Positions 8,100-17,410 of a stretch of DNA of 64,000 bases are shown here, piece after piece. The position numbers and the translations under genes are program-made. Under the pieces are notes generated by a model, which saw nothing but the letters and a program-made list of their open reading frames with translations, did not search any database and was not told the DNA's origin. The first letter of the stretch is position 1; each line of letters begins with the position of its first letter. The stretch is taken from NCBI GenBank assembly GCA_002316015.1, contig DCCS01000038.1, positions 95,855 to 159,854 of the forward strand. The letters run 5' to 3'. The stretch comes from Prevotellaceae bacterium UBA1075. Lineage in GTDB: Bacteria > Bacteroidota > Bacteroidia > Bacteroidales > Bacteroidaceae.

Positions 8100-11000
8100 C
8101 TAAGCCACCCAGCCGTACCCCTGGGCCGCCATGTCCACGAAGTGGTTGAACAGCAAGTTCGACTTGGCACGAAAAGCCTCCTTGTCATAGCTCTGTGGCA
8201 AGTCCGTGTCAAGCGAAGCCTGTATCAGGGCATATACCTTGTGGCGGGGTTGTTCGTCCTTGTACCAGTCCACCACCATCACCTTGTCCTTCTCCTCTGA
8301 CAATTTCCGGTAGAGATTCTTGGCGGCGAGTATCACCTTTTGCTCCTCTGCCTTGGTCAGCTTACGGCCCATGCGGAGCAAGTCGAAGATTTCCAGTTCC
8401 TCTTCCGTCAAGCCGGTGTCGGTGGAGCGAGACTGCTCTTTCTTCAGTTCCTCCACCAGTTGCAGAAGTTTCTCGTAGTAGTCCTCGTTCTCGCTTCCTC
8501 CTGCATTGTATCGGTCGATGATGTTCTTGTATCGCTCCGAGAATTTTACACGAGTGCAATTCTTGTTAATCATCTGAACCAAAGTTTGCTCGATGAAACT
8601 ACGAAGGTCGTCTATTTCCAAAGCCTTGTAGGGCGTGGCGCTCAGTTCCTTGCGAAGAGCCTCCACATCTATCTTGCTCAAGTCGATGACCTTGCCCTGG
8701 TGTATCACATAGTCAGGACGGGGCTGCATGCCATCTTCTGCCGTCCGTCCCATCGTGGAAGACACACTCCGGTCCAGCGTCTCAGCCATCCTCGCCCTGG
8801 CACGGCGCAACTTCTCGTCGTCTATCTGATTGCAGAAGAGTCCGTTCAAGTAAGCCAAAGGCGCAAACTTCTCATTGTGCCATCCACGCTCGAATATCTC
8901 AGGCTTGGCGGCATCGTAGAGGTTCATCAGCAGGTTGGTGAGCACCTTGAAGCGGTCTTTCCACTCATCTTTCTCCAATATTTTATTGTATGCCAATCGG
9001 AACATTTCGAGTTGGTCGAGGGTATTGCCCTCGGCGATGATTTCTTCTATCCTGATGCCCAGCGGCTGCAAGAAAACATCGCAATCCGTGATGGTCTGGT
9101 CGATGTTGGCTATCAACCGCCCGATGTCCTTGGCAGGATATTCCTGTCCGTCGCCTGTGGAAGCATAGTCGGAAAGGGCTTGCCGCATATACTTGAACAC
9201 GTTGACGTAATCCACGATGATACCGCAGGTCTTGCCGGGAAACACTCGGTTGGCCCGGGCGATGGCCTGCATCAAGGTGTGTCCCTTCATCGGTTTGTCG
9301 AGATAGAGGGTGGAGAGCGACGGCACGTCGAAGCCTGTCAGCCACATGGCGCAGACGAATACCAGGCTCAGTGGGTCGTCCTTGTCCTTGAAGCGGTCCT
9401 CGATGTCCTTGCCGTCCGGCGAAATCGCCTCCATCTTCTTGCGGTGCTTCGTGATGTCGATACCTTGGGCGGCAAACTTCTCCTCCTCGCCGTCCTCCTT
9501 GCTGATGACCACAGCCATCTCCACCTTGTTCATATAGTCGAGCATGGCGTTGGTCTTCTCTCGCTCCTCCAGGGTCTTGGCTTGGTTGCGCTGCAGGACG
9601 AGCGTCTTCTTCTCATCCGCCCAATACTTCTGCACCTTGTCGTACATCCTCACGGCGGTGTATTTGTCCACGCTCACCACCATGCCCTTGCCCAAGAATC
9701 CCCGGCGAGGGAAATGGTGGGCGATGTCCTTGGCGATACGGTCCAGTCGCTCCTCTCGCTTGATGACTTCCAGGATGCGTGACGAAGAGTTCTCCAAGAG
9801 TTCCTTCTCTCGGCCGTTCAGGTTCTCGTCCTCGCAGATTTGGTCGATGTCTGTGTCGAGCCAGTCATTGGTCAAGCCCACCTCTGGCACTCGGCGGCTA
9901 TAGAAGAGTGGCACGGTACTGCCGTCCTCGATGGCTTGGGCAAAGTTATATTCCGACACATAATCACCAAACCACTGGTTGGTGAGTCGCTTGCTGCCCA
10001 AGAGCGGCGTGCCCGTGAAGGCGATGTAGTTGGCATTCGGAAGACCGGTGTGCATGTTCTCGGCAAGTTGCTTGTACTGGGTGCGGTGCGCCTCATCCAC
10101 CAGGACAAAGATGTCGTTGCGGTCGGACAACAGCGGATATTTCTTCGTCTTGTCATACTGGAACTTATGTATCAGCGTGAAGACCATCGGCTTGTTGGTT
10201 CTGAGGAAATCCCGCAATTGTGCCGAGTCCTTCGGTTGGCACTCCTCCTTCGGCCCGATGACCTCGGTGCGCACGAAAGTCTTGTGTATCTGGGTGTCCA
10301 AGTCCTCCCGGTCGGTAATCACGAGGAAGGTGAAATTGCCATGCAGTTTGCGCCTTACCTTCCTCACGAACATCACCATCGAATAACTTTTGCCCGAACC
10401 TTGTGTGTGCCAGAACACACCGAGCTTGCCGTTCAGTTTCTCCCGATTCTTCACACTCTCCATCAGATTGTTCACACCGAGATACTGGTGGTTCTTGGCG
10501 ATAATCTTGATTCTTTTGTTGTCGAAGAAGATGAAGTTCTCGATATAGTCCAGGAGGCGTTCCTTGCGGAAGAGTCCGTCTATCAGGGTCTGAATGCTCA
10601 ATCCATGTTCGGCTATCTGCTCGCGGTCGAGTTTCTCCTTCTCGTCATCCACGCGGAGCCACTCGAAGAAGAACTCATACTTGCTGTTCCAGGCACCAAT
10701 CTTGGTTTGCAAGCCATTGCTCAACACACAGATTTGGTTGAAAGCAAAGATGTTCGGGATGTCCTGCCGATAGCTCGTCAGGTTCTTGTTGTAAGATTCT
10801 TCTATCTTGACGGTGGAGTTTTTCAGTTCGATGAAGACGACAGGCAAACCATTCACAAAGAGGAGCACGTCGGGACGGCGATAGCGGTAATGTCCCTTGA
10901 TCCACATCTGGTTGACGCAATGGAAGTCATTGCGGTCGGGATGGTCGAAGTCGATGAGGCGCACGATGTCGAAGTCATCCTTGCCGTCGCAGCGCACCTG

Positions 11001-11318
11001 TACCTTGATGCCGTTGCGTATCTTCTGGTAGAGCGAATAGTTGGTATCTACCATATCCGTACCCGTGAAGTCCTTGCGAAGGTCCTGGAGGATGCCTTTC
11101 AGTATATCCTCCCCCGCCTGCGGATTGAGCCGCTTCAGGGAAGCGAGGAGCACACCGGGCAGGATGCACTCCGATGGGTTGGCACGACAAGTAGTGGAGA
11201 CCTCGTCTTGCGCCTCCACCCGCGCGTCACACTCGATGCGCTTCCATCCATACTCAGGAAGCGCAAGGCGGTTGCATATTGCCTGCTCTATATTGTCTTC
11301 ACAGATAAATGACTTCAT
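8100..11318 (-). CDS. hsdR: Type I restriction endonuclease subunit R
   Basis: The motor and nuclease subunit of a type I restriction-modification complex: it binds HsdM2-HsdS, translocates unmodified DNA with ATP, and cuts at a distance. It is 1072 aa. The N-terminal PD-(D/E)XK nuclease has D150, E164 and K166 in PDVLLFVNGLPVVFIELKN. The superfamily 2 motor has Walker A GSGKS (about 307-311), LVDEAH (about 406-411) and FTGTP (about 434-438). A C-terminal helical region should contact the MTase core. It lies downstream of Fic with a 58-nt gap and no obvious promoter, so Fic and hsdR are probably co-transcribed. No frameshift is seen, so the subunit looks intact. Base composition is closer to the host average than that of hsdM-hsdS. 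Confidence 0.96.
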   Translation of the reverse strand: MKSFICEDNIEQAICNRLALPEYGWKRIECDARVEAQDEVSTTCRANPSECILPGVLLASLKRLNPQAGEDILKGILQDLRKDFTGTDMVDTNYSLYQKIRNGIKVQVRCDGKDDFDIVRLIDFDHPDRNDFHCVNQMWIKGHYRYRRPDVLLFVNGLPVVFIELKNSTVKIEESYNKNLTSYRQDIPNIFAFNQICVLSNGLQTKIGAWNSKYEFFFEWLRVDDEKEKLDREQIAEHGLSIQTLIDGLFRKERLLDYIENFIFFDNKRIKIIAKNHQYLGVNNLMESVKNREKLNGKLGVFWHTQGSGKSYSMVMFVRKVRRKLHGNFTFLVITDREDLDTQIHKTFVRTEVIGPKEECQPKDSAQLRDFLRTNKPMVFTLIHKFQYDKTKKYPLLSDRNDIFVLVDEAHRTQYKQLAENMHTGLPNANYIAFTGTPLLGSKRLTNQWFGDYVSEYNFAQAIEDGSTVPLFYSRRVPEVGLTNDWLDTDIDQICEDENLNGREKELLENSSSRILEVIKREERLDRIAKDIAHHFPRRGFLGKGMVVSVDKYTAVRMYDKVQKYWADEKKTLVLQRNQAKTLEEREKTNAMLDYMNKVEMAVVISKEDGEEEKFAAQGIDITKHRKKMEAISPDGKDIEDRFKDKDDPLSLVFVCAMWLTGFDVPSLSTLYLDKPMKGHTLMQAIARANRVFPGKTCGIIVDYVNVFKYMRQALSDYASTGDGQEYPAKDIGRLIANIDQTITDCDVFLQPLGIRIEEIIAEGNTLDQLEMFRLAYNKILEKDEWKDRFKVLTNLLMNLYDAAKPEIFERGWHNEKFAPLAYLNGLFCNQIDDEKLRRARARMAETLDRSVSSTMGRTAEDGMQPRPDYVIHQGKVIDLSKIDVEALRKELSATPYKALEIDDLRSFIEQTLVQMINKNCTRVKFSERYKNIIDRYNAGGSENEDYYEKLLQLVEELKKEQSRSTDTGLTEEELEIFDLLRMGRKLTKAEEQKVILAAKNLYRKLSEEKDKVMVVDWYKDEQPRHKVYALIQASLDTDLPQSYDKEAFRAKSNLLFNHFVDMAAQGYGWVA

Positions 11319-11376
11319 GCTCGTTATTTTATACTTGAATTTTCAAAGCGACCAAGAAGCAATCCGGTAGTGAAAA

Positions 11377-12168
11377 CTAAAAGATAAAAGAAACAAACCT
11401 CTTGGTGTTCTCTCTCTTTTGGCTTAATTCGTTATTCATCCTCTGCATAGCCATCTTGAAGAAAAAGAATACGAGATGTTCGTCTGTCGCTTCTGTTCGT
11501 ATCATTCGCAAAGCAGAAATATACTCTTGCCTATAATCGGATGGAATGACAAGAACAGGATGATTGAACCGCATGAGAATATAATTGCTTATAAGTCGGC
11601 CCGTTCTGCCATTACCGTCACGAAAAGGATGCAAGTATTCGAAGAAACCATGAAAGCGGGCGGCAAGTATCATCGGATGGACTGACGCTTCACTAATGGC
11701 TTTATCTGTAGATTGCAACAGTTTGGGAACTCTGGCAATGAGTTCCTCATGGTCTCCAAAGACGGTATCTCCTGCAGCCATATCAGTAGTGGTATATTCG
11801 CCAGGTATAGCATCAGGAGACCGGTAGGCAAGTGTATGACAGGTGACACGTTTGTTTATTTCTTTCAGAAGTACTTCATCAAGCGGCTGGTCTATGTTCT
11901 GCATCATATATTCGAAAGCCTCGAAATGGTCAAGCATCTCGAAAGCCTCGAACAGCGTTTTTCCTGTGGGAATCATCCCAAGTCCTTTTTCTTTCAGTTC
12001 TCTTGTGTCGTCTACAGAGAATGAGTTTCCCTCTATGGCACACGAGTGGGTAGAGAAAAGTACCTCATTGTATCGTATGTACTCTTCTCTATCCATTTTG
12101 TTGATGATTGAGGCTTGATACTTGGCTCTCAATTCTTCGTATTCTTTTATTTCTTTTTCAAATATCAT
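11377..12168 (-). CDS. Fic family protein with N-terminal inhibitory helix
   Basis: A 263-aa Fic-domain protein. The catalytic motif HPFRDGNGRTGR is complete at residues 180-191 (H180 catalytic base, GNGRTG anion hole), which predicts AMP or other nucleotide-monophosphate transfer to a protein hydroxyl. An inhibitory motif of the (S/T)xxxE(G/N) type is visible upstream of the Fic core (S42-C-A-I-E46-G47), so this is a class II, self-inhibited Fic. The target is unknown. It is embedded between hsdS and hsdR, a position often occupied by accessory genes of type I systems. It could modify host or phage proteins, but nothing in the sequence says which. Its probable promoter is only about 15-20 nt before the ATG. 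Confidence 0.92.
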   Translation of the reverse strand: MIFEKEIKEYEELRAKYQASIINKMDREEYIRYNEVLFSTHSCAIEGNSFSVDDTRELKEKGLGMIPTGKTLFEAFEMLDHFEAFEYMMQNIDQPLDEVLLKEINKRVTCHTLAYRSPDAIPGEYTTTDMAAGDTVFGDHEELIARVPKLLQSTDKAISEASVHPMILAARFHGFFEYLHPFRDGNGRTGRLISNYILMRFNHPVLVIPSDYRQEYISALRMIRTEATDEHLVFFFFKMAMQRMNNELSQKRENTKRFVSFIF

Positions 12169-12188
12169 TCTTTAGCTGCTTTTATTGG

Positions 12189-12220
12189 CAAATATACAAA
12201 GGAAATATGATACATTCAAC
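12189..12220 (-). promoter_or_regulatory. Probable promoter for Fic-hsdR
   Basis: Minus strand TATATTTG (12196-12189) fits TAnnTTTG exactly. A GTTG (12220-12217) 20 nt upstream is a two-base variant of the -33 box. The predicted start lies about 12-15 nt before the Fic ATG. The palindromic repeat array at 12276-12359 lies immediately upstream, where a regulator could act. Confidence 0.5.
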
Positions 12221-12275
12221 ATTCTGTCTCATAATCATACGGTTTGCGGTCTATTTTGCAATTTCGTTCTCCATA

Positions 12276-12359
12276 GAAGTAGTACTTCATTACCGATTGA
12301 AGTAGTACTGCATTGGCAGTTGAAGTAGTACTTCATCAGGCATCGAAGCTATACTTCAA
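12276..12359. repeat. Four near-palindromic repeats with exact 23-bp period
   Basis: Copies of GAAGTAGTACTTCAT start at 12276, 12299 (one substitution, ...ACTGCAT), 12322 and 12345 (GAAGCTATACTTCAA). The first-to-first spacing is exactly 23 bp each time, and the 8-bp fillers are unrelated to one another. The core GAAGTA-G-TACTTC is an odd palindrome. The fourth copy overlaps the 3' end of hsdS and encodes its last codons and stop (LEV-stop). The array lies just upstream of the Fic promoter. It looks like an iterated protein-binding site, since 23 bp is slightly more than two helical turns. Confidence 0.85.
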
Positions 12360-13512
12360 GTTTGCCCGACATAAGTCGAGGAAGCAAGAGGTCTCGCTGA
12401 CGGGCGAGGAGGGTGTTCTGCTGTTCAAAATTATGTATCTGCTTATGGATAACAGCCATCCGCTCATTAGCCAACCGCCTTAAATCCTCAGATGGAATAA
12501 TCATCTTTATATGGTTTACATCCTTGGGATATACATGTGGTTGGGCAGCACCTCGTTGGAAATTACTGATAACTCCTCGAATATTATTCAACAATTCATA
12601 CACATAATATATATAAGGTGTAGTTGAGTCTTCGATATAGGAACAATCTGCTGCCCAAATACAAGAATAATGAATCGCAATATAACCTGCGTTTGCTCCT
12701 GACGAACTCATTGTTACTGACACACCTTTCACATTAGCCTCGTTATGAAAGCCTGACGGTTCAAGACCTGCGGATATAACAGGAACGAGCCCTTCTATCA
12801 TTTCACTTGAAGTTATGTTTTTACCTCGTTTAAATTTGCAAATTTCAGACAAGGAGCCTCTACTCCACCCTTTCGGCAAGCCATTCTCCATTTCCACTTT
12901 CTCATGTCCAGGGAAGCGGAAGCGGACGAACCATTCTTTATACAGGTTCTCTGCCATTTTCTCCAAAAGACGAATACGCTTCGTGTTGTTCTCTATGAGA
13001 GAATCGTAAGTGGAGAGAATGGAGGCTATGCGGCGCTGTACATTCAATCCTCTCTTTTCACATAAAAATTTATATATTTTATCAGGAGACGTATGATGTA
13101 CTGTAGCTCCATTAGAAGAGTTAGCAATAGTTCTTTGATATTGCTTTGTTCGCATTAACCAATAAATATATTCCTTATCAAACTCGTCATTTACAACAGT
13201 AACTAATCCTATTCGCTGATTATGTAAATAGCAATGTTTACCATTTTCAGGGACCAATGCAGAAAAGCCTATAGTATCAACATTCTTGCTTAAATCTGTC
13301 ATTGTCACAATAAGGTCGCCTTTATGAAGAATAAATTCCTTAGGGAAATCTTTTTCCGTTGTAAACTTTTTAGTCTCTTGGAACCCGCCATTTAATGTAA
13401 AATTACCAGGCGTTAGAACCAAAGAACCAGTTTCTTCATCTGTAAAATATTGCCCTTTAAATGCATATCCATGTTTAATGTGAATTATGTCACCCAAACG
13501 TACCTTTTCCAC
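12349..13512 (-). CDS. hsdS: Type I restriction-modification specificity subunit S
   Basis: The DNA-recognition subunit of the type I complex, 387 aa. It has two target-recognition domains (about residues 1-150 and 210-340), each followed by a conserved spacer helix. The central one runs RIASILSTYDSLIENNTKRI, and the C-terminal one ends LARQRDLLLPRLMSGKLEV, the usual HsdS ending. The start is a GTG at 13512, chosen because it is 3 nt after the stop of the preceding gene and behind GAGGAGGAAT. No inverted partial hsdS copies and no hsdS-associated recombinase are in the window, so there is no sign of specificity shuffling here. Codon and base use are A+T-rich compared with the flanking genome. 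Confidence 0.95.
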   Translation of the reverse strand: MEKVRLGDIIHIKHGYAFKGQYFTDEETGSLVLTPGNFTLNGGFQETKKFTTEKDFPKEFILHKGDLIVTMTDLSKNVDTIGFSALVPENGKHCYLHNQRIGLVTVVNDEFDKEYIYWLMRTKQYQRTIANSSNGATVHHTSPDKIYKFLCEKRGLNVQRRIASILSTYDSLIENNTKRIRLLEKMAENLYKEWFVRFRFPGHEKVEMENGLPKGWSRGSLSEICKFKRGKNITSSEMIEGLVPVISAGLEPSGFHNEANVKGVSVTMSSSGANAGYIAIHYSCIWAADCSYIEDSTTPYIYYVYELLNNIRGVISNFQRGAAQPHVYPKDVNHIKMIIPSEDLRRLANERMAVIHKQIHNFEQQNTLLARQRDLLLPRLMSGKLEV

Positions 13513-13515
13513 ACC

Positions 13516-14580
13516 CTATTCCTCCTCTTCCATGTTTTTTCCGGCTTCCAACTCTTTGGCAACTTCCAGTGACTTCTTTATCTGCCGCATCAGCACCGCA
13601 CGAGGCGGCAACTCGGTCATATACTTTGCAACCTTGATGCCCGATTTGTCAAGTTGCAAGAGCTCTATTTGCTCTTCGCTTCCTTCTGTACACAGCAGCA
13701 GCCCTAAAGGAGACTCTTCGCCCGGTTCTGTTTCATGAGCTTCGAGCCAACGAAGGTATAATTCCATCTGCCCCTTATATTGCGCTTTGAAACGGCCCAA
13801 CTTTAGGTCAATGGCTATTAATCTGTGCAATTTTCTGTGGAAGAAGAGCAAGTCGAGATAGAAATCCTCTCCATCAATAATCATTCGCTTCTGTCGCTCC
13901 ACAAAGGTAAAGCCATTGCCTAATTCCAAAATGAATTGTTCCAAATGCGCCACCAAACTGTCCTCCAATCTCTTCTCGCTATAACAACCCTTCAAGCCCG
14001 TAAACTCCAAGAAGTACGGACTTTTGAAAACAAGGTCAGGAGACATTTTGTTGTCATCCCGTAGTTCCGCAAGTTCTTGTTTGACAAGTTCGTCCGGCTT
14101 TTGAGCTATGGAAGTACGCTCGAAGAGCATACCAGCAATCTCCTTGCGAAGACGACGAACGCCACACCTTTGAGAATATGCCATCGTAAGATAAAACTCC
14201 CATTGGAACGAATCTTTCAATGGGAGTATCTCAATAATATGAGACCATGACAATTTGGTCGACACTGTCGACACGTATCTTTCGTCTGTGAATTTTGAAG
14301 CAAATTGCATCATTCGCCTTGTACTTCTTGGCTCAAATCCTTTCGTTCCATACATGTCCTGCAATTGTGTCGACACCATCGACACAATTTGCTTTCCATA
14401 CGCTGCACGCTCATTTCCAAGTACATCGTGGTTGACGCGATTGCCGATATGCCAATACATCATCGTCAACTCACTGTTGGCTGTTGATGCCACTCGCCCT
14501 TGCGCATTTTCTATAATCTGACGCAAGCCGCTTATCAAGATAGAGGTATTGAACTTCTGCGCACTATAAACACTTTCCAT
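13516..14580 (-). CDS. DUF1016/YhcG PD-(D/E)XK nuclease-like protein (copy 1)
   Basis: A 354-aa protein of the YhcG/DUF1016 family. The N-terminal DUF1016_N helical region covers about 10-160 (SELTMMYWHIGNRVNHDVLG, SWSHIIEILPLKD). The C-terminal nuclease fold covers about 190-330, with FYLDLLFFHRKLHRLIAIDLKLG, where D, D and K make a D-Xn-(D/E)XK metal site. Family members are commonly found with type I restriction genes, but their activity is not established. It sits between the second YhcG copy and hsdS, 3 nt from each neighbour. Its last residues GKNMEEEE repeat the tail of HsdM and of the other YhcG copy. It shares architecture with copy 2 but the sequences are strongly diverged, so this is not a recent duplication. 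Confidence 0.88.
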   Translation of the reverse strand: MESVYSAQKFNTSILISGLRQIIENAQGRVASTANSELTMMYWHIGNRVNHDVLGNERAAYGKQIVSMVSTQLQDMYGTKGFEPRSTRRMMQFASKFTDERYVSTVSTKLSWSHIIEILPLKDSFQWEFYLTMAYSQRCGVRRLRKEIAGMLFERTSIAQKPDELVKQELAELRDDNKMSPDLVFKSPYFLEFTGLKGCYSEKRLEDSLVAHLEQFILELGNGFTFVERQKRMIIDGEDFYLDLLFFHRKLHRLIAIDLKLGRFKAQYKGQMELYLRWLEAHETEPGEESPLGLLLCTEGSEEQIELLQLDKSGIKVAKYMTELPPRAVLMRQIKKSLEVAKELEAGKNMEEEE

Positions 14581-14583
14581 ACT

Positions 14584-15696
14584 CTATTCCTCCTCGAACA
14601 ATTCGTCCATGTTCTTGCCTGTCTCTTTCCGCTGCTCCTTGCGGTCCATTTCCTTTGCTTTCTGCTGTTCCAGGAAAATCTCCTTTTGGCGTTCTATTTC
14701 CGTTCGCAGTTCCTCTTCCGTTGGAAGGAATGTGAGGTATTTCGCTTGAAACAACTGCTTGTTTTCCTTCAAGATAGAATAACGGGCCATATCTACGCTT
14801 GTCTTAGAACACAGAATCAAGCCGATGGTAGGATTGTCGCCTTCTGTTCGTTTCAGTTCATCATACATTCTGACATACATATCCATCTGCCCCACATCTT
14901 GATGAGTTATTTGAGAAGTCTTCAAATCTACCAGCAAAAAACATTTCAAAATGTAATTATAGAACACGAGGTCTATATAGAAATCTCCCATATCAGCATG
15001 GATATGTTGCTGGCGAGCTACAAAAGCATAGCCTTTGCCCAATTCCAGAATGAACTTCTGTAGGTGATTGATGATATTTCCCTCTAATTCCGACTCTGTG
15101 AAATCAGCATTTGGAGCAAGTCCCAAGAACTCTGCCACTACTGGATTCTTGATAAACTCCAATTTGTCCTTTTGCATAGGAGCCGTGATGCTCTTCATCT
15201 CATTCTCTACGACGGTCTTGTTTTGCGATTGCAAAAGACGATAGTAGTATTGCGAGGCGATGTTGCGGCGAAGCGTCCGCACACTCCAAGTCTCGGTAAA
15301 GGCCTCATGGGCATACCATTCACGGGCAGCCTTGTCATCTACATCCAAGAGCAGATAATAATGCGTCCAAGTAAGTATTTCAGATTTTCCAATCGGTGAT
15401 TGGAAAATGTCAGGGAAAGTCTTATGGAACCTCATAAAGTTATATAGGTAGCTCTTGGTAAACCCTTTACCATAAATGCCAGTCAGTTCCCTTGAGAGTT
15501 TCTTTATCACTTCTCTGCCATACTCTGCACGATTCTCCCCTTGCAAGATTTCCTCGCTGATACGTTTGCCAAGCAGCCAGTTGCGCTGAATCATGGCAAT
15601 ATTTACCGAGCGGTAGGCTTCCTGCCGGGCCTGTTCGATAATGCCTTGTGCATCTTTCAACAGACTACCAGTATCCGTATATAAATCATTTTCCAT
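14584..15696 (-). CDS. DUF1016/YhcG PD-(D/E)XK nuclease-like protein (copy 2)
   Basis: A 370-aa member of the same YhcG/DUF1016 family. The N-terminal helical domain has AMIQRNWLLGKRISEEIL and SEILTWTHYYLLLDV. The C-terminal nuclease-like domain has GDFYIDLVFYNYILKCFLLVDLKTSQ (putative metal ligands D...D-x-K), then a charged coiled stretch and the tail GKNMDELFEEE. It starts 3 nt after the hsdM stop. Its position between hsdM and hsdS means that expression is tied to the methyltransferase. The role could be an added nuclease or a host-side modulator of the restriction complex; neither can be decided from sequence. Confidence 0.88.
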   Translation of the reverse strand: MENDLYTDTGSLLKDAQGIIEQARQEAYRSVNIAMIQRNWLLGKRISEEILQGENRAEYGREVIKKLSRELTGIYGKGFTKSYLYNFMRFHKTFPDIFQSPIGKSEILTWTHYYLLLDVDDKAAREWYAHEAFTETWSVRTLRRNIASQYYYRLLQSQNKTVVENEMKSITAPMQKDKLEFIKNPVVAEFLGLAPNADFTESELEGNIINHLQKFILELGKGYAFVARQQHIHADMGDFYIDLVFYNYILKCFLLVDLKTSQITHQDVGQMDMYVRMYDELKRTEGDNPTIGLILCSKTSVDMARYSILKENKQLFQAKYLTFLPTEEELRTEIERQKEIFLEQQKAKEMDRKEQRKETGKNMDELFEEE

Positions 15697-15699
15697 ATA

Positions 15700-17382
15700 T
15701 CATTCCTCCCCAAACAGTTCCACCATATTCTTCCCAATCTCCTTCTGCAACTCCTCTGCCTCAGCACTGAGCTTCGAGAAGTCAGCATTGAGCGATAGCA
15801 TTTCGTCACGGAATTCACTCTCGGTCATTCTGTCATCCTCTATCACAACGCCCACGTATCTTCCAGCGTTGAGACTCCAGTCATTGCCCTCGATGCCATC
15901 CTCTCCTGTAATCTTCACCACCTTGCACAAGCCTATGACATCACGGTATTTTCCTTCAGGCCAACGTTCGAGCAACCAATCTGCCTCCTCCTGTTTGCCT
16001 GCAACCTTGTACTCATCCACCAATGCCCAGAACGCATCGGAATCTCCCTCGTAGAGACGAGTGATGGTACCGAGGTTCTTGATTTGTTCGTCGCTAAACT
16101 TGCGGTGGGCACGGTCCACTTGCGTAAAGATGTTGCGGGCATCAATGAAGAGGATTTCGTCCTTTCGGGTGCGCTGCTTGTTGAAGAACCAAAGCGTGGC
16201 TGGGAGGGTAACGGTGTAGAACATATTGCTTGGCAGAGTAACCATCTGCGAGATGATGCCATCCTGTATCATCTTCTTGCGGATTTCAAGCTCGCTTCCT
16301 CCTGCATCGCTTGCCGAATTAGCCATGACGAGAGCAGCCTTGCCAGTCTCGTTGAGAGCCGTGGCAAAGTAACCTATCCAGAGATAGTTGGCATTAGGGA
16401 CAGTTTCCTTCTTGTCGCTTGCCTTCTTCGTTGACTTCGTCTTGTTGCGAGGCACACCGTATGTATTGAATCGGGCATCATCGCAAACCTTGTCAAACAC
16501 CACCTCGTCGACATTGAAAGGAGGATTCGCCATCACATAGTCGAAATTTCCGAAGGCATTGTAAGGGTCGCTATAGAAAGAGTTCGCCTCGGTTATCTCG
16601 CCTCGCACATTGTTGAGCAGCAAGTTCATCTTGGCAAGTTTCACGGTATCGGGTTCTTTCTCCACACCATAGCAGCGGAAGCGCATCATGTCCTGGTTGC
16701 CGGCATTGTGGCGGTGCATATAGCGGGCCGCCTGCACAAACATACCGCCCGAACCACAGGCCGGGTCGAGAAACTTCTTGTCGCCCGTAACGGGTCGAAG
16801 CACCTCCACCATGTATTGCACCACAGAGGCAGGGGTATAGAAGGCGCCACCACCTTGACCTTCTGCCAAGGCGAAGTTGCCGAGGAAGTATTCGTAAATC
16901 TGACCGAAGAGGTCGATGCTGATGTTTTCGGGAATATCCTTGAAGACACGCACGATGCGGCTCAACAACTCGGGTTCCTCCTCGGGCACCAACTGCCCAT
17001 ACACCTCCTTGGGCAAGACATCTTTCATGCGAGGGTTCTCTCGTTCGATAGCCTCCATCGCTTCCTTCACCAAGACAGCCTTATGGGCATCATCGGGCGC
17101 GTCGTTGATGGTGTCGAAGTAAGCGCATTCGGGAAGATAGAAGCCGCACTTCTCCACGGCGATATCCCTGTAGGATCGTTCCATTCGAGTACCCTTGTGT
17201 TTTTCGTACTCTGCGTCAATCTCTGCCTTGTGCTGCTTGAAGAGCGCATCAGCATACCGGAGGAAGATGAGACCGAGGATGGGCTGCCCGTATTTGTTGG
17301 CCGCCAGGTGGGCACCGGCATGCAGCATGTCGGCGGAATGCCAAAGGTTTTCTTCGAGTTTTTTCAGTTCAATGTCTGTCAT
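15700..17382 (-). CDS. hsdM: Type I restriction-modification DNA methyltransferase subunit M
   Basis: A 560-aa N6-adenine methyltransferase subunit that protects host DNA and forms the core of the type I complex. The N-terminal HsdM helical domain covers about 1-130. The SAM-binding motif DPACGSGGMF is at 206-215 and the catalytic NPPF at 286-289. The C-terminal tail EIGKNMVELFGEE is shared with the two following genes. The frame stays open upstream to 17688, but that stretch translates a repeat array and a terminator. The ATG at 17382, giving MTDIELKKLEENLWHSADML, is the family N-terminus. It is the first gene of the minus-strand island, and transcription probably starts near 17600. Confidence 0.96.
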   Translation of the reverse strand: MTDIELKKLEENLWHSADMLHAGAHLAANKYGQPILGLIFLRYADALFKQHKAEIDAEYEKHKGTRMERSYRDIAVEKCGFYLPECAYFDTINDAPDDAHKAVLVKEAMEAIERENPRMKDVLPKEVYGQLVPEEEPELLSRIVRVFKDIPENISIDLFGQIYEYFLGNFALAEGQGGGAFYTPASVVQYMVEVLRPVTGDKKFLDPACGSGGMFVQAARYMHRHNAGNQDMMRFRCYGVEKEPDTVKLAKMNLLLNNVRGEITEANSFYSDPYNAFGNFDYVMANPPFNVDEVVFDKVCDDARFNTYGVPRNKTKSTKKASDKKETVPNANYLWIGYFATALNETGKAALVMANSASDAGGSELEIRKKMIQDGIISQMVTLPSNMFYTVTLPATLWFFNKQRTRKDEILFIDARNIFTQVDRAHRKFSDEQIKNLGTITRLYEGDSDAFWALVDEYKVAGKQEEADWLLERWPEGKYRDVIGLCKVVKITGEDGIEGNDWSLNAGRYVGVVIEDDRMTESEFRDEMLSLNADFSKLSAEAEELQKEIGKNMVELFGEE

Positions 17383-17410
17383 AGAGGTCGTGGCAATTCT
17401 GCCTTTATCT

